The notes under the pieces: model-generated
The model's input: only the letters and a program-made list of their open reading frames with translations
Database searches by the model: none
What the model was told of the DNA's origin: nothing
Assembly (NCBI RefSeq): GCF_031845265.1
Contig: NZ_JAVRBG010000008.1
Span: 127,080-191,079 of the forward strand
Length of the DNA stretch: 64,000 nt
Origin: Mesonia ostreae
GTDB lineage: Bacteria; Bacteroidota; Bacteroidia; Flavobacteriales; Flavobacteriaceae
Direction of reading: 5' to 3'
Part shown: positions 17,644-26,962 of the stretch, one piece after another
Position numbering within the stretch: the stretch's first letter is position 1
How the letters are laid out: every line of letters begins with the position of its first letter
Made by a program: the position numbers and the translations under genes

Positions 17644-18072
17644 ATGAGCATTAAAAGAAATAGAATTATTATTGGTACTTGTGTTTTGGTCATCTTATTT
17701 ACTTATGTAGGAATTACTCAGATTATATTTAGAGATAATGTAGAACTCAATTTATTGAATTCCCCTCTTTTGTCTATTCCAGAGACTGAGATCTCTCTAT
17801 TGTCTTGGTTCATTCCTATATTAGAATTGTTAGCTGTTGTTTTACTCCTTTTCCCTCGCTCTCACCTAATTGGATTATACCTAACCATAAGTATATTAGC
17901 AATATACACCTGTTATAATTTGGGGATTCTTTATATCGTACCCTATATTCCTTGTTCTTGTGGCGGAATGCTAAAATTCCTTTCGTGGCAGCAACAGTTA
18001 TGGATAACTATTAGTTGTTTGATCATTGCAGTACTTACCCTCTATTTAAAAAAAACAATTAAAAGTATATAA
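17644..18072 (+). CDS. MauE/DoxX-like membrane protein with a CxC motif
   Basis: 142 residues with four predicted transmembrane helices (about 8-30, 50-70, 75-98, 112-133). The loop before the last helix contains IPCSCGG, a CxCGG motif typical of MauE-like proteins, which assist disulfide or redox chemistry in partners exported to the periplasm. The next gene encodes a secreted protein with exactly two cysteines after its signal peptide, an obvious candidate substrate. An AAAGGA-like site precedes the ATG. The role of MauE itself is only partly established. Confidence 0.75.
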   Translation: MSIKRNRIIIGTCVLVILFTYVGITQIIFRDNVELNLLNSPLLSIPETEISLLSWFIPILELLAVVLLLFPRSHLIGLYLTISILAIYTCYNLGILYIVPYIPCSCGGMLKFLSWQQQLWITISCLIIAVLTLYLKKTIKSI

Positions 18073-18156
18073 GGATTTTGTTGCGCAACAAGACAGGAGA
18101 AAGCTGAAAACCTGTAAAAAAGAGTAAGCATATTAATTCATTTAAATTTTTAAATT

Positions 18157-18423
18157 ATGAAAACTAAATTTTTATTACCCGTGTTAGCGATGATTTTCGC
18201 TACCGGGATGTCGTTTACCACGGCAGAACTAGGAAAAGAACAGGCCGTGGATTATATCCGCGTGGACAACCAATGGATGGCCATTCCTGAAATTCATTGT
18301 GGACAAGTAGGTCCTTACAACTGTAGGGTAAAACTACAAGACGGATCTGAACATCCCATCTATGATATTCAAGACTTGAGCACACTCAAAAAAACGACGC
18401 GTACTACGCCGTTCCCTTTGTAA
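18157..18423 (+). CDS. Small secreted two-cysteine protein (DUF6520-like)
   Basis: 88 residues. The N-terminus (MKTKFLLPVLAMIFATGMSF) is the signature start of the DUF6520 family and acts as signal peptide, cut near residues 22-24. The mature part is about 65 residues with two cysteines in HCGQVGPYNCRV, suitable for one disulfide, and a Thr/Pro-rich C-terminus. Function is unknown for the family. Its position, 84 bases after the MauE-like gene and facing an M16 protease plus RagB/RagA transporter, suggests that it is an exported peptide precursor processed or recaptured by them. A strong terminator follows directly. Confidence 0.75.
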   Translation: MKTKFLLPVLAMIFATGMSFTTAELGKEQAVDYIRVDNQWMAIPEIHCGQVGPYNCRVKLQDGSEHPIYDIQDLSTLKKTTRTTPFPL

Positions 18424-18448
18424 TTTTTATTCACCATTAAAAAAGAGA

Positions 18449-18480
18449 AGAAGCACACTAATCGTGTGCTTCTTTATTTT
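18449..18480. terminator. Bidirectional terminator between DUF6520 and M16 genes
   Basis: Perfect 10-bp stem AGAAGCACAC / GTGTGCTTCT with a 5-base loop; T-rich sequence follows on the plus strand and an A-rich tract precedes it (T-rich on the minus strand). It serves both convergent units. Confidence 0.88.
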
Positions 18481-21336
18481 TCACAAAGCTTCATCACTCA
18501 TAATCACTTCTATTTTGTTTTTTTCTTTCAAATACTTTTTGGATAGCCTCACCATATCCTCCATCTCAATCTGGTCGATGAATTTTTCATAATTTTTCAA
18601 GGACACCCAAGCTTCTTCATAACGTAGATGTTGAAAAAGCAATTCGTGAAACTGACGATGTTGTTTTAGCACAGGAACCTTAAACCTGCCTTTTATGCTT
18701 TGCTTGGCTTGTTTCAAGTATTCCTTGGGGATTTCTCCCGCTCTTAACTCTTTTACTATGAATTGGATTTCCTTTTGGATAGGGTATAATTCTTTTGGCT
18801 GACAAGCGACTTGAAAATAAAGCCGATAACGTTTTTCATCTGGATTATATATTCCATATCCCCCAAAATTGTAAACGGAAAAGCCTTTCTCATACCGTAA
18901 ACGGTTTAATTTTCGTTGCATGACTTGCCCCAGCACCCTTAATTCCAAAATCTCTTTCCAAGGACTTTTTCCCCTTTGCTCTTGGTAGTAACTTGCGTCA
19001 TACATCCCGTTTTCCATGGGGGTATTCGACAGGATTTCTTTTTTAACGGGCCCTGATGCTTTAAAGGTCTTTTGACGAGTTGGGGTACACCTTAATTTTT
19101 GTACGGTTGGTTTAATATTCCCCAAGTATCGTTGTAAAAGTGGGATGACGTCTTCTATTTTAAAATTTCCCGTTATCAAAAATGTCCACTGTTCTGGTGC
19201 TCCAAATACGTGTTGGTAGATCTCCAAACTACGTTTTTCTTCGGTTTTACCTATACTCAAAATAGCCTCCTCCCCTTTAAGGTAGCGAAAATTAAAACTA
19301 GGGGGGATAGCACTATCTTGTACGACTTTTCGAATAGCATTTCTAAAATCTTCATGTATGTTTTTCTGAGATTTTCGAGTTTCTAAGGCTTCTTTTTGCC
19401 AAGCGTCAAAATCAATATCTTGAGGATTCACAGGTTGAAAATAAAGACTCAGCAGCTGTAATATTTCTTCGGTATGCTTTAAATTACCTTCCGCTTGTAG
19501 GCTAGACTCCTTATAATCAATATAGGAGCGACAACTCATAATTTCCGCATAATCCATCAAGCTCTTGATCTCTTTTGAAGATACACCCCCTACTCCATGG
19601 TGGGTAATTACACTGGGGGCATTGAGTGCCGAATAATAATCGGTTTTCGAAAAGCACGTCGCTCCATGGGCTGTATACCCTGAAATTTTAATGGAATGCT
19701 CCCTTAATCCGGGAGTCGGCTTATAAGACTTTAGTACCACCCGTACCCCATTGCTCAAAACGATTTCATGGGTTTCTGGAATAGCTGGTGCCTTAGTGGT
19801 ATAAGCTCCTAAGGCAAGTTCTTCTTTTTGAACTTCATTATATAAACTCTTTACCACTTTTGGAGGTTGGTAGATGGGTACAGGCCTAAGATATGCCTCT
19901 TCCACCCAAGCTCGAATCTCTTCTTCTGTAAAATTTAATGCCTTATTGCCTTGAGGAGCAATGATGCCTATATCTTTTGGTGGAGAAGATAAAAACTGAA
20001 GAATATAAGCATTCATATTTTCGGTGGAGAGCTCTTGCACCCATTGGTGAAAAATTTCATTTTTTTTGGAAAAAAGAACTTCATTTTTTAACCAATAGTC
20101 TCGTAACTCTTCATTCCAATAGGATACCTCCGATTGCAAACTTTCTTTAAGATAATCTTCTTTTATCCTTTTCCATTCCTCCGCCATCACTCCCTGTTCC
20201 TTCAGCTGCAAAAGGGGGATCACCACCTGCTGAAAAGCTTCCTTGCTCTTACTAGGAAAAGTGGTAAAATAAAGGGCCAAAGAAAAAGGGTTCCCCCCAT
20301 AGGTATAGGTATCTTTATTTTTAGCAGAACCAATAAGGGCTGGGGAATTCGCTTCTTCCAACCGTTGGTGTAACACACGAGACAGCAACTGAAAGGCAAT
20401 ATACCGCTGATAGCCTTCTCGTGTGTGCAAGCTATTGACCAATTCAGGTTGGCGAATATACCAATGGTATTCCACCTCTTCTTTTTTTGAGGGGTCAAAG
20501 CCCTTCTCCCAAACCTGCACTTTAAATTGTGCGGGGCTTTTCTGATGTGCGGTATGGATGTCGATATGAGGATAGGGTTCTTGATGTTCGGGAATATCTG
20601 TAAAGGTCTCTTGAATGTGTTTCTCTGTTTCTTGAATGTCTTTAAGATTCCCTACTACGACGATCGCCATCAAATCAGGTCGGTACCAGTCTTTGTAGAA
20701 ACGTCTTAAATCCTTGTGGGAAAAGTTTTGGATGTGGTGGGATAACCGGTCATACGATTTACGAAAAGGAAACAGTTGTGCTTCCAAATTGCGTTCCGCC
20801 TTAAAGTAATCCTCGTGATCCTGACTCCCAGAGATAAGTTCTTGCCATACAGAACCTTTCTCTTGATTGATATGCTCGCTGGTAAGCGGTAACTGCATCG
20901 CAATATCTTTAAACCAGGCCAATCCTGTCTGAAATGCTTTGGGATGATTTTGTGGGGCATCAAATAAATAACGGGTATGAAGGTTGGAGGTGGTTCCCCC
21001 TATATCCCGAATGTTCATTCCCAATCGGTCTAAAAAAGCTTCATCTTTGATACTCGTGGGAGTATGCACGGTGGGCTTAAAGGCCAAGTGTTCTATCAAA
21101 TGTGCCATTTGCTGTTGCAAGGAGTCCTCGTGATCAAAACCAGCCTTTATATAGAGACGCATGGTAGTTTTAGCCACCGGTTCCTCCACATCTTTTATAA
21201 AATATTGAAAGCCGTTGGGCAGGGTGCCAGAACGAAGGGCCTCGATCTCTTCTATTTCTTCTTGAGCTTGAATGAAGGAACTGATAAAAAGGATGACCCA
21301 GATCAAACCGGGTAGTCTTTTCTTTAATTGTATCAT
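18481..21336 (-). CDS. M16 family zinc peptidase, two-module, secreted
   Basis: 951 residues with a signal peptide (1-24). The inverted zinc motif HLIEH (His79, Glu82, His83) and a third ligand Glu159 in NQEKGSVWQE lie at the spacing normal for active M16 (pitrilysin/insulinase) enzymes. The second half (from about residue 520) is a related but inactive module. Such proteases degrade or process short peptides in the periplasm. It lies 24 bases downstream of the RagB gene in a leftward operon RagA-RagB-M16, so it may trim a peptide imported through RagA or process the DUF6520 product. No carbohydrate enzymes are nearby. Confidence 0.9.
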   Translation of the reverse strand: MIQLKKRLPGLIWVILFISSFIQAQEEIEEIEALRSGTLPNGFQYFIKDVEEPVAKTTMRLYIKAGFDHEDSLQQQMAHLIEHLAFKPTVHTPTSIKDEAFLDRLGMNIRDIGGTTSNLHTRYLFDAPQNHPKAFQTGLAWFKDIAMQLPLTSEHINQEKGSVWQELISGSQDHEDYFKAERNLEAQLFPFRKSYDRLSHHIQNFSHKDLRRFYKDWYRPDLMAIVVVGNLKDIQETEKHIQETFTDIPEHQEPYPHIDIHTAHQKSPAQFKVQVWEKGFDPSKKEEVEYHWYIRQPELVNSLHTREGYQRYIAFQLLSRVLHQRLEEANSPALIGSAKNKDTYTYGGNPFSLALYFTTFPSKSKEAFQQVVIPLLQLKEQGVMAEEWKRIKEDYLKESLQSEVSYWNEELRDYWLKNEVLFSKKNEIFHQWVQELSTENMNAYILQFLSSPPKDIGIIAPQGNKALNFTEEEIRAWVEEAYLRPVPIYQPPKVVKSLYNEVQKEELALGAYTTKAPAIPETHEIVLSNGVRVVLKSYKPTPGLREHSIKISGYTAHGATCFSKTDYYSALNAPSVITHHGVGGVSSKEIKSLMDYAEIMSCRSYIDYKESSLQAEGNLKHTEEILQLLSLYFQPVNPQDIDFDAWQKEALETRKSQKNIHEDFRNAIRKVVQDSAIPPSFNFRYLKGEEAILSIGKTEEKRSLEIYQHVFGAPEQWTFLITGNFKIEDVIPLLQRYLGNIKPTVQKLRCTPTRQKTFKASGPVKKEILSNTPMENGMYDASYYQEQRGKSPWKEILELRVLGQVMQRKLNRLRYEKGFSVYNFGGYGIYNPDEKRYRLYFQVACQPKELYPIQKEIQFIVKELRAGEIPKEYLKQAKQSIKGRFKVPVLKQHRQFHELLFQHLRYEEAWVSLKNYEKFIDQIEMEDMVRLSKKYLKEKNKIEVIMSDEAL

Positions 21337-21360
21337 CTTATCTGTTTTTCTATATATTTC

Positions 21361-22764
21361 TTAATACCCAGGATTCTGGTAAAGATTTGGATTACTTAAA
21401 AGTTCTTCTGCAGGGATGGGATATTTTTCATCGGTCGCTTCCCAGTTTGGACTCATGGGTGCTAATACCCCTTGTGCCCTATCCGTTCTTTTTAGATCTA
21501 GCCAACGGTGCCCCCATTCAGTAAAGAGTTCTTTTCGGCGTTCGATAAAAAGCTCTTCCAGCAAAGCTTCTTGGCTAATTCCCGGGTTGGATACCGATAG
21601 CAATGGGAGTCCTGCCCTAGCTTTGATGTGATCAAGGTCAGCAATTCCGCCCGTCAGGTTATTTTGCCGTGTTCTAGCCTCCGCGCGAATGAGGTATTGT
21701 TCTGCCAAGCGCAAGACCATGGAATATTCTGCAGCTTCCCCTGTTGCGTTTTGGATTTTGTATTTGTAAGCGTGATATACCCCAAGATCCTCATGATAAC
21801 CTATCCAATTGGATTTTCTTAGGTCTTGGGCTTCCATACTGTTCACCAAGCCTTCCGATAGTTTTACATAAGACAAAGAAGGGAGGAAAGGGTTGATGAT
21901 AAATACCGAACCTTCATTGGTATGGGTGGTCATGGTTCCCGCCCCTAGGGGAGAAAGTTGCCAAATGGCTTCTTGGCTATTGGCTAGGAACACCTCGTTA
22001 AGATCGGTGGACAGGCTGTAGGTTCCGCTTGCGGCGATAACTTCTGCACTGTACTGTTCGGCTAATTCCCAATTTTCTAAATAGAGGTGCACCCGTGCCA
22101 ATAAAGCCTTAGCCGTATAGGCATTGATTTGTGTTCGTTCTCCCGTAAGATAAATATCCCCCAACTGGCTGGTTGCCACCGCTAGATCTGCCAAGATCTG
22201 TTCTTCGATCGCTGTGATTGAACTGACTTCGATTGTTGCGTTAAACTCATAATCGGTAGTCAGTACCAAAGGCACCTCCCCATACAAATTCCGTAAATAG
22301 AAATAAGTAAAGGCGCGAACAAACTTAGCTTCCCCTTCCAAACGTTGAGCTGTTTCTACCGATATCTTAGTGGATTTTTGCAGTCCACCCAGTAGAGAGT
22401 TGACCATATAAATCATATTATAAGCACTCCCCCAAAGGGTTTCGTTATAGGGGTTATCGGGTTGTAAATTGTGCTGCTGAAATTGCAACAAATCCAAGGT
22501 ATTGGTATTAATAAGTTCTAAATTATCTGCCGACAATCCCGCCAGGACGGTGGTGCTTCCCAACCAGCCTGCACTAAAGCTGGCTTGGTAGAGTTGGTTG
22601 TAAATTCCCTGCATTGCAGCTTTTGCGGTTTCTTCCGTGTCAAACACTTCGCTGCTGACCAATTTATGATCGGGTTCTTCAATTTCCAGCCATTCTTGGC
22701 AAGAAGTAAGTAGCAATAACACCAATATGATGCCCAGTCCTTGTATATATTTCTTGTTTTTCAT
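21361..22764 (-). CDS. RagB/SusD-like outer-membrane lipoprotein
   Basis: 467 residues. A lipobox (LLLTSC, Cys22) ends the signal peptide. The SusD/RagB pattern follows: helical TPR-like region (TAKAAMQGIYNQLY), LIRAEARTRQ and the C-terminal RRKELFTEWGHRWLDLKRT with PIPAEEL. SusD-like proteins form the lid on a SusC-type pore. Without glycan enzymes nearby and next to an M16 peptidase, a RagB-like peptide-binding role is more likely than a glycan one. It follows the SusC/RagA gene by 11 bases. Confidence 0.93.
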   Translation of the reverse strand: MKNKKYIQGLGIILVLLLLTSCQEWLEIEEPDHKLVSSEVFDTEETAKAAMQGIYNQLYQASFSAGWLGSTTVLAGLSADNLELINTNTLDLLQFQQHNLQPDNPYNETLWGSAYNMIYMVNSLLGGLQKSTKISVETAQRLEGEAKFVRAFTYFYLRNLYGEVPLVLTTDYEFNATIEVSSITAIEEQILADLAVATSQLGDIYLTGERTQINAYTAKALLARVHLYLENWELAEQYSAEVIAASGTYSLSTDLNEVFLANSQEAIWQLSPLGAGTMTTHTNEGSVFIINPFLPSLSYVKLSEGLVNSMEAQDLRKSNWIGYHEDLGVYHAYKYKIQNATGEAAEYSMVLRLAEQYLIRAEARTRQNNLTGGIADLDHIKARAGLPLLSVSNPGISQEALLEELFIERRKELFTEWGHRWLDLKRTDRAQGVLAPMSPNWEATDEKYPIPAEELLSNPNLYQNPGY

Positions 22765-22775
22765 CTGTTTTTTTT

Positions 22776-25724
22776 TTAAAAATTAACTTGTAGTCCTGAG
22801 GTAAAAGTGCGCAAACCTGAAAAGGCAAGCCCGCCTATGGGCGTGTCGGGATCCATTCCCCGATAATCGGTGAGCGTCCAAAGGTTTTGTCCCGTCATAA
22901 AAAACTTTACCTGACTGATACCCAACGGCGTTATCCAATCTGCGGGAAGGCTGTAACTTAAGTTAAGCGTTTTCAATCGGATAAAAGAGGCGTCTTCGAT
23001 CACCAGATCTGATTCCACCACTCTCGAATAGGCTAAAGAGGCTTCTGGGGTCTGGGATATTTGATGATGGGTAGCAGAAGTACTGCTAAATTCTTGTAGT
23101 TGATTTTCAGGAAAACCTGAATTGAACAAAGAGGTGAAACTCCCTTCCTGTTTAACAAATTGAACTAAAAACTGCAGGGAAATTCCTTTATAGCTAAGGC
23201 TATTGTTGATGCCTCCAAAATACTCCCGGGTACGGTCTTGAATAATGACTTGGTCTTCTGGGTTAAACACCCCGTCTTCATTTTGATCTTTCACCGTATA
23301 ATAGCCTGTCTCGGGGTCTATTCCCGTATATTCGTATAAGAGGGCAATATTTAAAGGATGTCCCTCTCGGTAGGTATTGGCATAAGGAGATTGTTCTAGC
23401 CCGGGATAACTAATAAGTTTATTTTTTGGAAAACTAATGTTAAAGGAAGTCTGCCAGCGAAAGTTTCCCTTTCGGATGTTTTCACTAGAAAATTCCACTT
23501 CCCATCCCTTATTTTCTACGGTAGCGGGTAAATTGGCCTGTACGCTATTAAAGCCTGTAGTCGCTGGCAAAGGATAGCCCACTAATTGGTTAGAAGAACG
23601 GTTGCGGTAGGCGCTTACCCCCAAGCTGATTCTGTCTTTTAAAAATCCTAATTGAATCGCCACCTCTGCTTTTTTATTCACCTCCCACGAATATTGTGGA
23701 TTGGCTAAAGCTGTGGGATAAAGACCACCCGGGCCTGGTGTGGCTTCATAGGCATCTAGATATCCGTAATCTGGAATCTGATCACTCCCCGTAGTTCCGT
23801 AACTTCCACGAAATTTCCCAAAAGATAACCACGCCACCTGTTCTTTAAAAAAAGCTTCTTGGGTAAAGATCCATGCTGCACCTATAGCTCCAAAATTGGC
23901 AAAGCGATTCCCTTGGGCAAAACGAGAGGAACCATCCCTTCTCCCCGTCAGGTTCAAATAATATTTTTGATCCCAGTTCAGTCCCAACCTGGCAAATACC
24001 GCTTGGTAGCGGTATTGGGTGTTTCTCGCTTGCGCATTGATCAGGCTTTCTGCCGCACCAAGGTTCCCAATCAAAGACTCAGCCACATAATTTTCTCCCT
24101 GTACGCTAAAGGTATCGTATTGATTTTCTTGCAGCGTACTTCCTACTAAAGCATGGAGGTTTAATTTTCCCCATTGATGCTGGTAATTTAACTGAGGTTC
24201 TATAATCCACGACTGGCGTCGACTTTGGGTGTTCAATGATCTATGCAGAGGCATCCCTGCAGGATTATACGAGCGCTGAGGCATTTTTACGACTTCATCG
24301 CTATTGAAATCGGTGAACCCGAAGTTGGTTTTGAGTTCCAGTCCCTTGGCGATCTCATAAGAAAGGTTGAGGCTCGTAATTAAATTGTGGGCTCGGGTGG
24401 TACTGCTATTAAAAATCCCTTCTAGGGGATTATTAAGTCCGGCCTCTCCCCACTCCTCCCAATTGAGGCTGCCGTCTTCCAAGTAAAGTGCTGGGGCATT
24501 GGGAGGAAGTCTAAAGGCGTTGGTATTAAAATCAACACTGTTGCCCAAGAGCTCGTTCTGGTCTACGCCATAATTGATCGCAAGACCCAGTTGAAATCTC
24601 TCATCTTTAGAAGAATGATCCAAATGGGCACCTCCCGTAAATTTTTGATACTGTAGATCTGCCGGATAAATGGTTCCCTGTTGGTGAAAAGCCCCGTTTA
24701 ACCGAAAGTGCGTTCGGTCACTTCCGCCTTGAGCGGAAACATTTACATCGGTAATGTGTGCCGTACCGCCCAAAAACTCCTCCTGCCAATCGGTTTCTCG
24801 GGTTTGATCCCATAACAACAAATCATAGGCATTAAATTCATCGGGTTCTACCCCATCATTGGTAAATGCTTGTCTTCGTACCTTGAGGTACTGCTGGGTA
24901 CTCAATAGGTCTAGTTTATTGGGAACGGTGGAGACTCCACTATAGATCCGTGCTTGGACTCCTTTTTGTCCTTTCCCCTTTTTAGTGGTGATCAAAATGA
25001 CTCCATTAGCACCTCGGGAACCGTAAATCGCCGTGGCATCGGCATCTTTAAGCACTTCGATGCTTTCAATATTACTGAGGTTCATCGTACTTAAGGGATC
25101 AATCCCTGCAAAACCGAGACTACTGTTACTTTCCACGGGAGTCGAATTGATAGGCACGCCATCAATAATGTACAGCGGGTAATTCCCTTCGCGGCGTAAA
25201 CTGTTTTGACCGCGAATGCGAATCGTTGGCGCTGCGCCCGGGGTATCACTTCCTGTACTAATCTCTACCCCTGCCATGCGTCCTTGCAGAGCTTGTAACG
25301 GACTCACCAAAGGTTGCAGTTCAATTTCCTTAGCGGTGATTTTTGCGATGTTTCCTGTGCGCTCCTTGTCTTTTACCTTATAATACCCAGCATTGATCAC
25401 CAGATCGCCCAAAGAGTTTTCGTTTTCTTGAAGCTGTATGTTAATTAGGGTCTGCTCACCTACTGCTACTTTTTGCGAGACATAGCCCATATAGGTATAC
25501 ACCAAGGTGTCTTGTGGTCTTGCCACCATTTGGTATTCCCCATCAAAATTAGAAGTGGTTCCTCGATTGGTTCCCTGTATTTGGATGTTCACCCCGGGGA
25601 TGGGGAGCTCTTGGGGGTCGCTGACCTGCCCCTGGATAATTTGTTGGCAGAACCCCTGCAAGGGAAGTACTCCTATCAGTAAAAGAGTTACCCTTAGCAG
25701 GTGCTGCCTGTAAGAAAATTTCAT
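22776..25724 (-). CDS. RagA/SusC-like TonB-dependent outer-membrane transporter
   Basis: 982 residues: signal peptide, a carboxypeptidase-regulatory-like domain (about 28-110), a plug domain with the family motifs LQGRMAGVEIS, PLYIIDGVPI and EVLKDADATAIYGSRGANGVI, and a beta barrel ending in NF with a terminal aromatic. It uses TonB energy to import a ligand through the outer membrane with its SusD/RagB lid. It heads the leftward RagA-RagB-M16 operon. The promoter should lie in 25725-26199, where no consensus was found. Confidence 0.94.
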   Translation of the reverse strand: MKFSYRQHLLRVTLLLIGVLPLQGFCQQIIQGQVSDPQELPIPGVNIQIQGTNRGTTSNFDGEYQMVARPQDTLVYTYMGYVSQKVAVGEQTLINIQLQENENSLGDLVINAGYYKVKDKERTGNIAKITAKEIELQPLVSPLQALQGRMAGVEISTGSDTPGAAPTIRIRGQNSLRREGNYPLYIIDGVPINSTPVESNSSLGFAGIDPLSTMNLSNIESIEVLKDADATAIYGSRGANGVILITTKKGKGQKGVQARIYSGVSTVPNKLDLLSTQQYLKVRRQAFTNDGVEPDEFNAYDLLLWDQTRETDWQEEFLGGTAHITDVNVSAQGGSDRTHFRLNGAFHQQGTIYPADLQYQKFTGGAHLDHSSKDERFQLGLAINYGVDQNELLGNSVDFNTNAFRLPPNAPALYLEDGSLNWEEWGEAGLNNPLEGIFNSSTTRAHNLITSLNLSYEIAKGLELKTNFGFTDFNSDEVVKMPQRSYNPAGMPLHRSLNTQSRRQSWIIEPQLNYQHQWGKLNLHALVGSTLQENQYDTFSVQGENYVAESLIGNLGAAESLINAQARNTQYRYQAVFARLGLNWDQKYYLNLTGRRDGSSRFAQGNRFANFGAIGAAWIFTQEAFFKEQVAWLSFGKFRGSYGTTGSDQIPDYGYLDAYEATPGPGGLYPTALANPQYSWEVNKKAEVAIQLGFLKDRISLGVSAYRNRSSNQLVGYPLPATTGFNSVQANLPATVENKGWEVEFSSENIRKGNFRWQTSFNISFPKNKLISYPGLEQSPYANTYREGHPLNIALLYEYTGIDPETGYYTVKDQNEDGVFNPEDQVIIQDRTREYFGGINNSLSYKGISLQFLVQFVKQEGSFTSLFNSGFPENQLQEFSSTSATHHQISQTPEASLAYSRVVESDLVIEDASFIRLKTLNLSYSLPADWITPLGISQVKFFMTGQNLWTLTDYRGMDPDTPIGGLAFSGLRTFTSGLQVNF

Positions 25725-26199
25725 AGATTTGTAATGTTATTAGTTAATTTGATTTAGTTAATACACGCCTTCTCCTCTACCGTCCAAAGTTGGGAGGGGG
25801 CTTTTTTATTTCTCCCCTAGCCTCTCCAAAGGAGGGAAACAAAAGGAGTATTGTAATTATAGTTTTATTTCATAGGCATTAGTTTTAAAGTTTAGTTTCC
25901 GTTACGACCCGGACGTGGTTTTAGTCTTTCCTGAGCCCTTCGACCCTATACAACATCTATTTTATAGAGTCTAGTATTCATTTATAGGCAGAGCTCTTCA
26001 TTTCAAAAATAACGCTGTAAGAACTTTTATTACACTAGATACTTTTAATGAACTATCTAGGGCTTATCTATAGAATATCTATGGAGCATCTCCAAAGTAA
26101 CTTTAACAAAAAACAACGCTAAAGGCTCCTATTTTTATTTGCTTCATAGTCTTTGTTTTTAACGCTAAGCGCCAGTTAATCGAAATTCTTGGATAGCCA
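25725..26199. other. Intergenic region upstream of ragA
   Basis: 475 bases with no convincing gene. It contains a G/C-rich stem with several G-T wobbles followed by a T run (about 25767-25807) and CCTCTCCAAAGGAGGG-like sequence typical of short dispersed repeats in Flavobacteriia. An 8-base AACGCTAA word recurs near its right end. A promoter for ragA is expected here but not clearly visible. Confidence 0.4.
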
Positions 26200-26316
26200 A
26201 TGAAAGAAGAAAAAGCTTTGAATGTTAAAAAAAAGAAGAGTGGTACACCTAATACAAAAAGGCGTGGAAACTCAACTTATCGCATCAGAGGTACTGGTAT
26301 ACCTGCAAACGAATAA
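26200..26316 (+). CDS. Very small basic ORF (38 residues), uncertain
   Basis: An ATG at 26200 opens a 38-codon frame ending TAA at 26316. The product is strongly basic (Lys/Arg-rich first half, then a TYRIRGTGIP-like end) and does not match anything I recognise. It overlaps the left half of the long inverted repeat (26281-26390), so it may be incidental. Confidence 0.22.
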   Translation: MKEEKALNVKKKKSGTPNTKRRGNSTYRIRGTGIPANE

Positions 26317-26390
26317 GAGAGCCCACGCCCGGGTCGTGAGCAAACTTACTTATCCTCTCGTTTGCTTAAAAATTACCAGTTTTTGATGCG
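26261..26390. repeat. Long interrupted inverted repeat with an overlapping alternative helix
   Basis: Three paired blocks in order: CGCATCA (26281) with TGATGCG (26384), ACTGGTA (26293) with TACCAGT (26374), GCAAACGA (26305) with TCGTTTGC (26358). They form a 110-base stem with small internal loops. A fourth block GGCGTGG (26261) pairs with CCACGCC (26323), which lies in the loop of the first stem, so the two helices cross like a pseudoknot. This looks like a structured RNA or recombination site rather than a simple terminator. Confidence 0.5.
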
Positions 26391-26486
26391 AGATTCAAAG
26401 CAATTGCTTCTAATTTTTTTCTATATGAAGAATTGCTAAATTACATCTAATGATGTATTTATATAACAAATATATGAATATATTTT

Positions 26487-26510
26487 TTAATTGGGTTATA
26501 TCCCAATTAA
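26487..26510. promoter_or_regulatory. Perfect palindromic operator upstream of XRE gene
   Basis: TTAATTGGG, 6-base spacer TTATAT, CCCAATTAA: 9-base perfect arms ending 8 bases before the upstream ATG of the first XRE regulator. Probably its autoregulatory site. Confidence 0.6.
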
Positions 26511-26517
26511 ATTTTAT

Positions 26518-26805
26518 ATGAAATCTAAGAAATTGCTGATAAACTCAGTAACTATGGATAATAAAAATGATTTTCTAAAAGGAATAGGCTATAAAATTAT
26601 AGAGTACAGAGAAAAAAATGGACAAAAACAAAGTGATATAAGTTTTTACACGGGAATTGAAACTTCCGAAATTAGCAGATACGAACAAGGAAAAATAAAT
26701 CTTACATTTAAAACATTTTTAAAGTTTGCACAGGTATTAGATGTACATCCTAAAGAATTATTGGATTTTGAATTTGACATAAAGAATTTTAAAATCGAGA
26801 TGTAA
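26518..26805 (+). CDS. XRE-family HTH regulator
   Basis: 95 residues from ATG 26518; an ATG at 26554 (83 residues) starts closer to the HTH and is equally plausible. The core is a lambda-repressor-type HTH: FLKGIGYKIIEYREKNGQKQ, then SDISFYTGIETSEISRYEQG. No ligand domain. It lies ahead of a second XRE gene and the methylase/nuclease pair, so it may time expression of that unit. A perfect palindrome lies just upstream of it. Confidence 0.78.
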   Translation: MKSKKLLINSVTMDNKNDFLKGIGYKIIEYREKNGQKQSDISFYTGIETSEISRYEQGKINLTFKTFLKFAQVLDVHPKELLDFEFDIKNFKIEM

Positions 26806-26962
26806 GTCAAGTTTATCTCCTTAATTTTTAATATAACTCATCTTTTCCGTTTTTTTATGGAAAATTGATTTCATTTTTTTTTAATCTAGTCGCACAAAAA
26901 AACTCTAATATATTTTAATAAAAACATAAGTTATTGTTTACTTTTTTCTTTCAATTTGACTT

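Noticed and set aside
18481..25724. Polysaccharide utilisation locus
   Set aside because: RagA/RagB occur without glycoside hydrolases, lyases or an HTCS/ECF regulator; an M16 peptidase is present instead.
26261..26390. Terminal inverted repeats of an insertion sequence
   Set aside because: The arms are only about 100 bases apart and enclose no transposase; no target duplication was seen.
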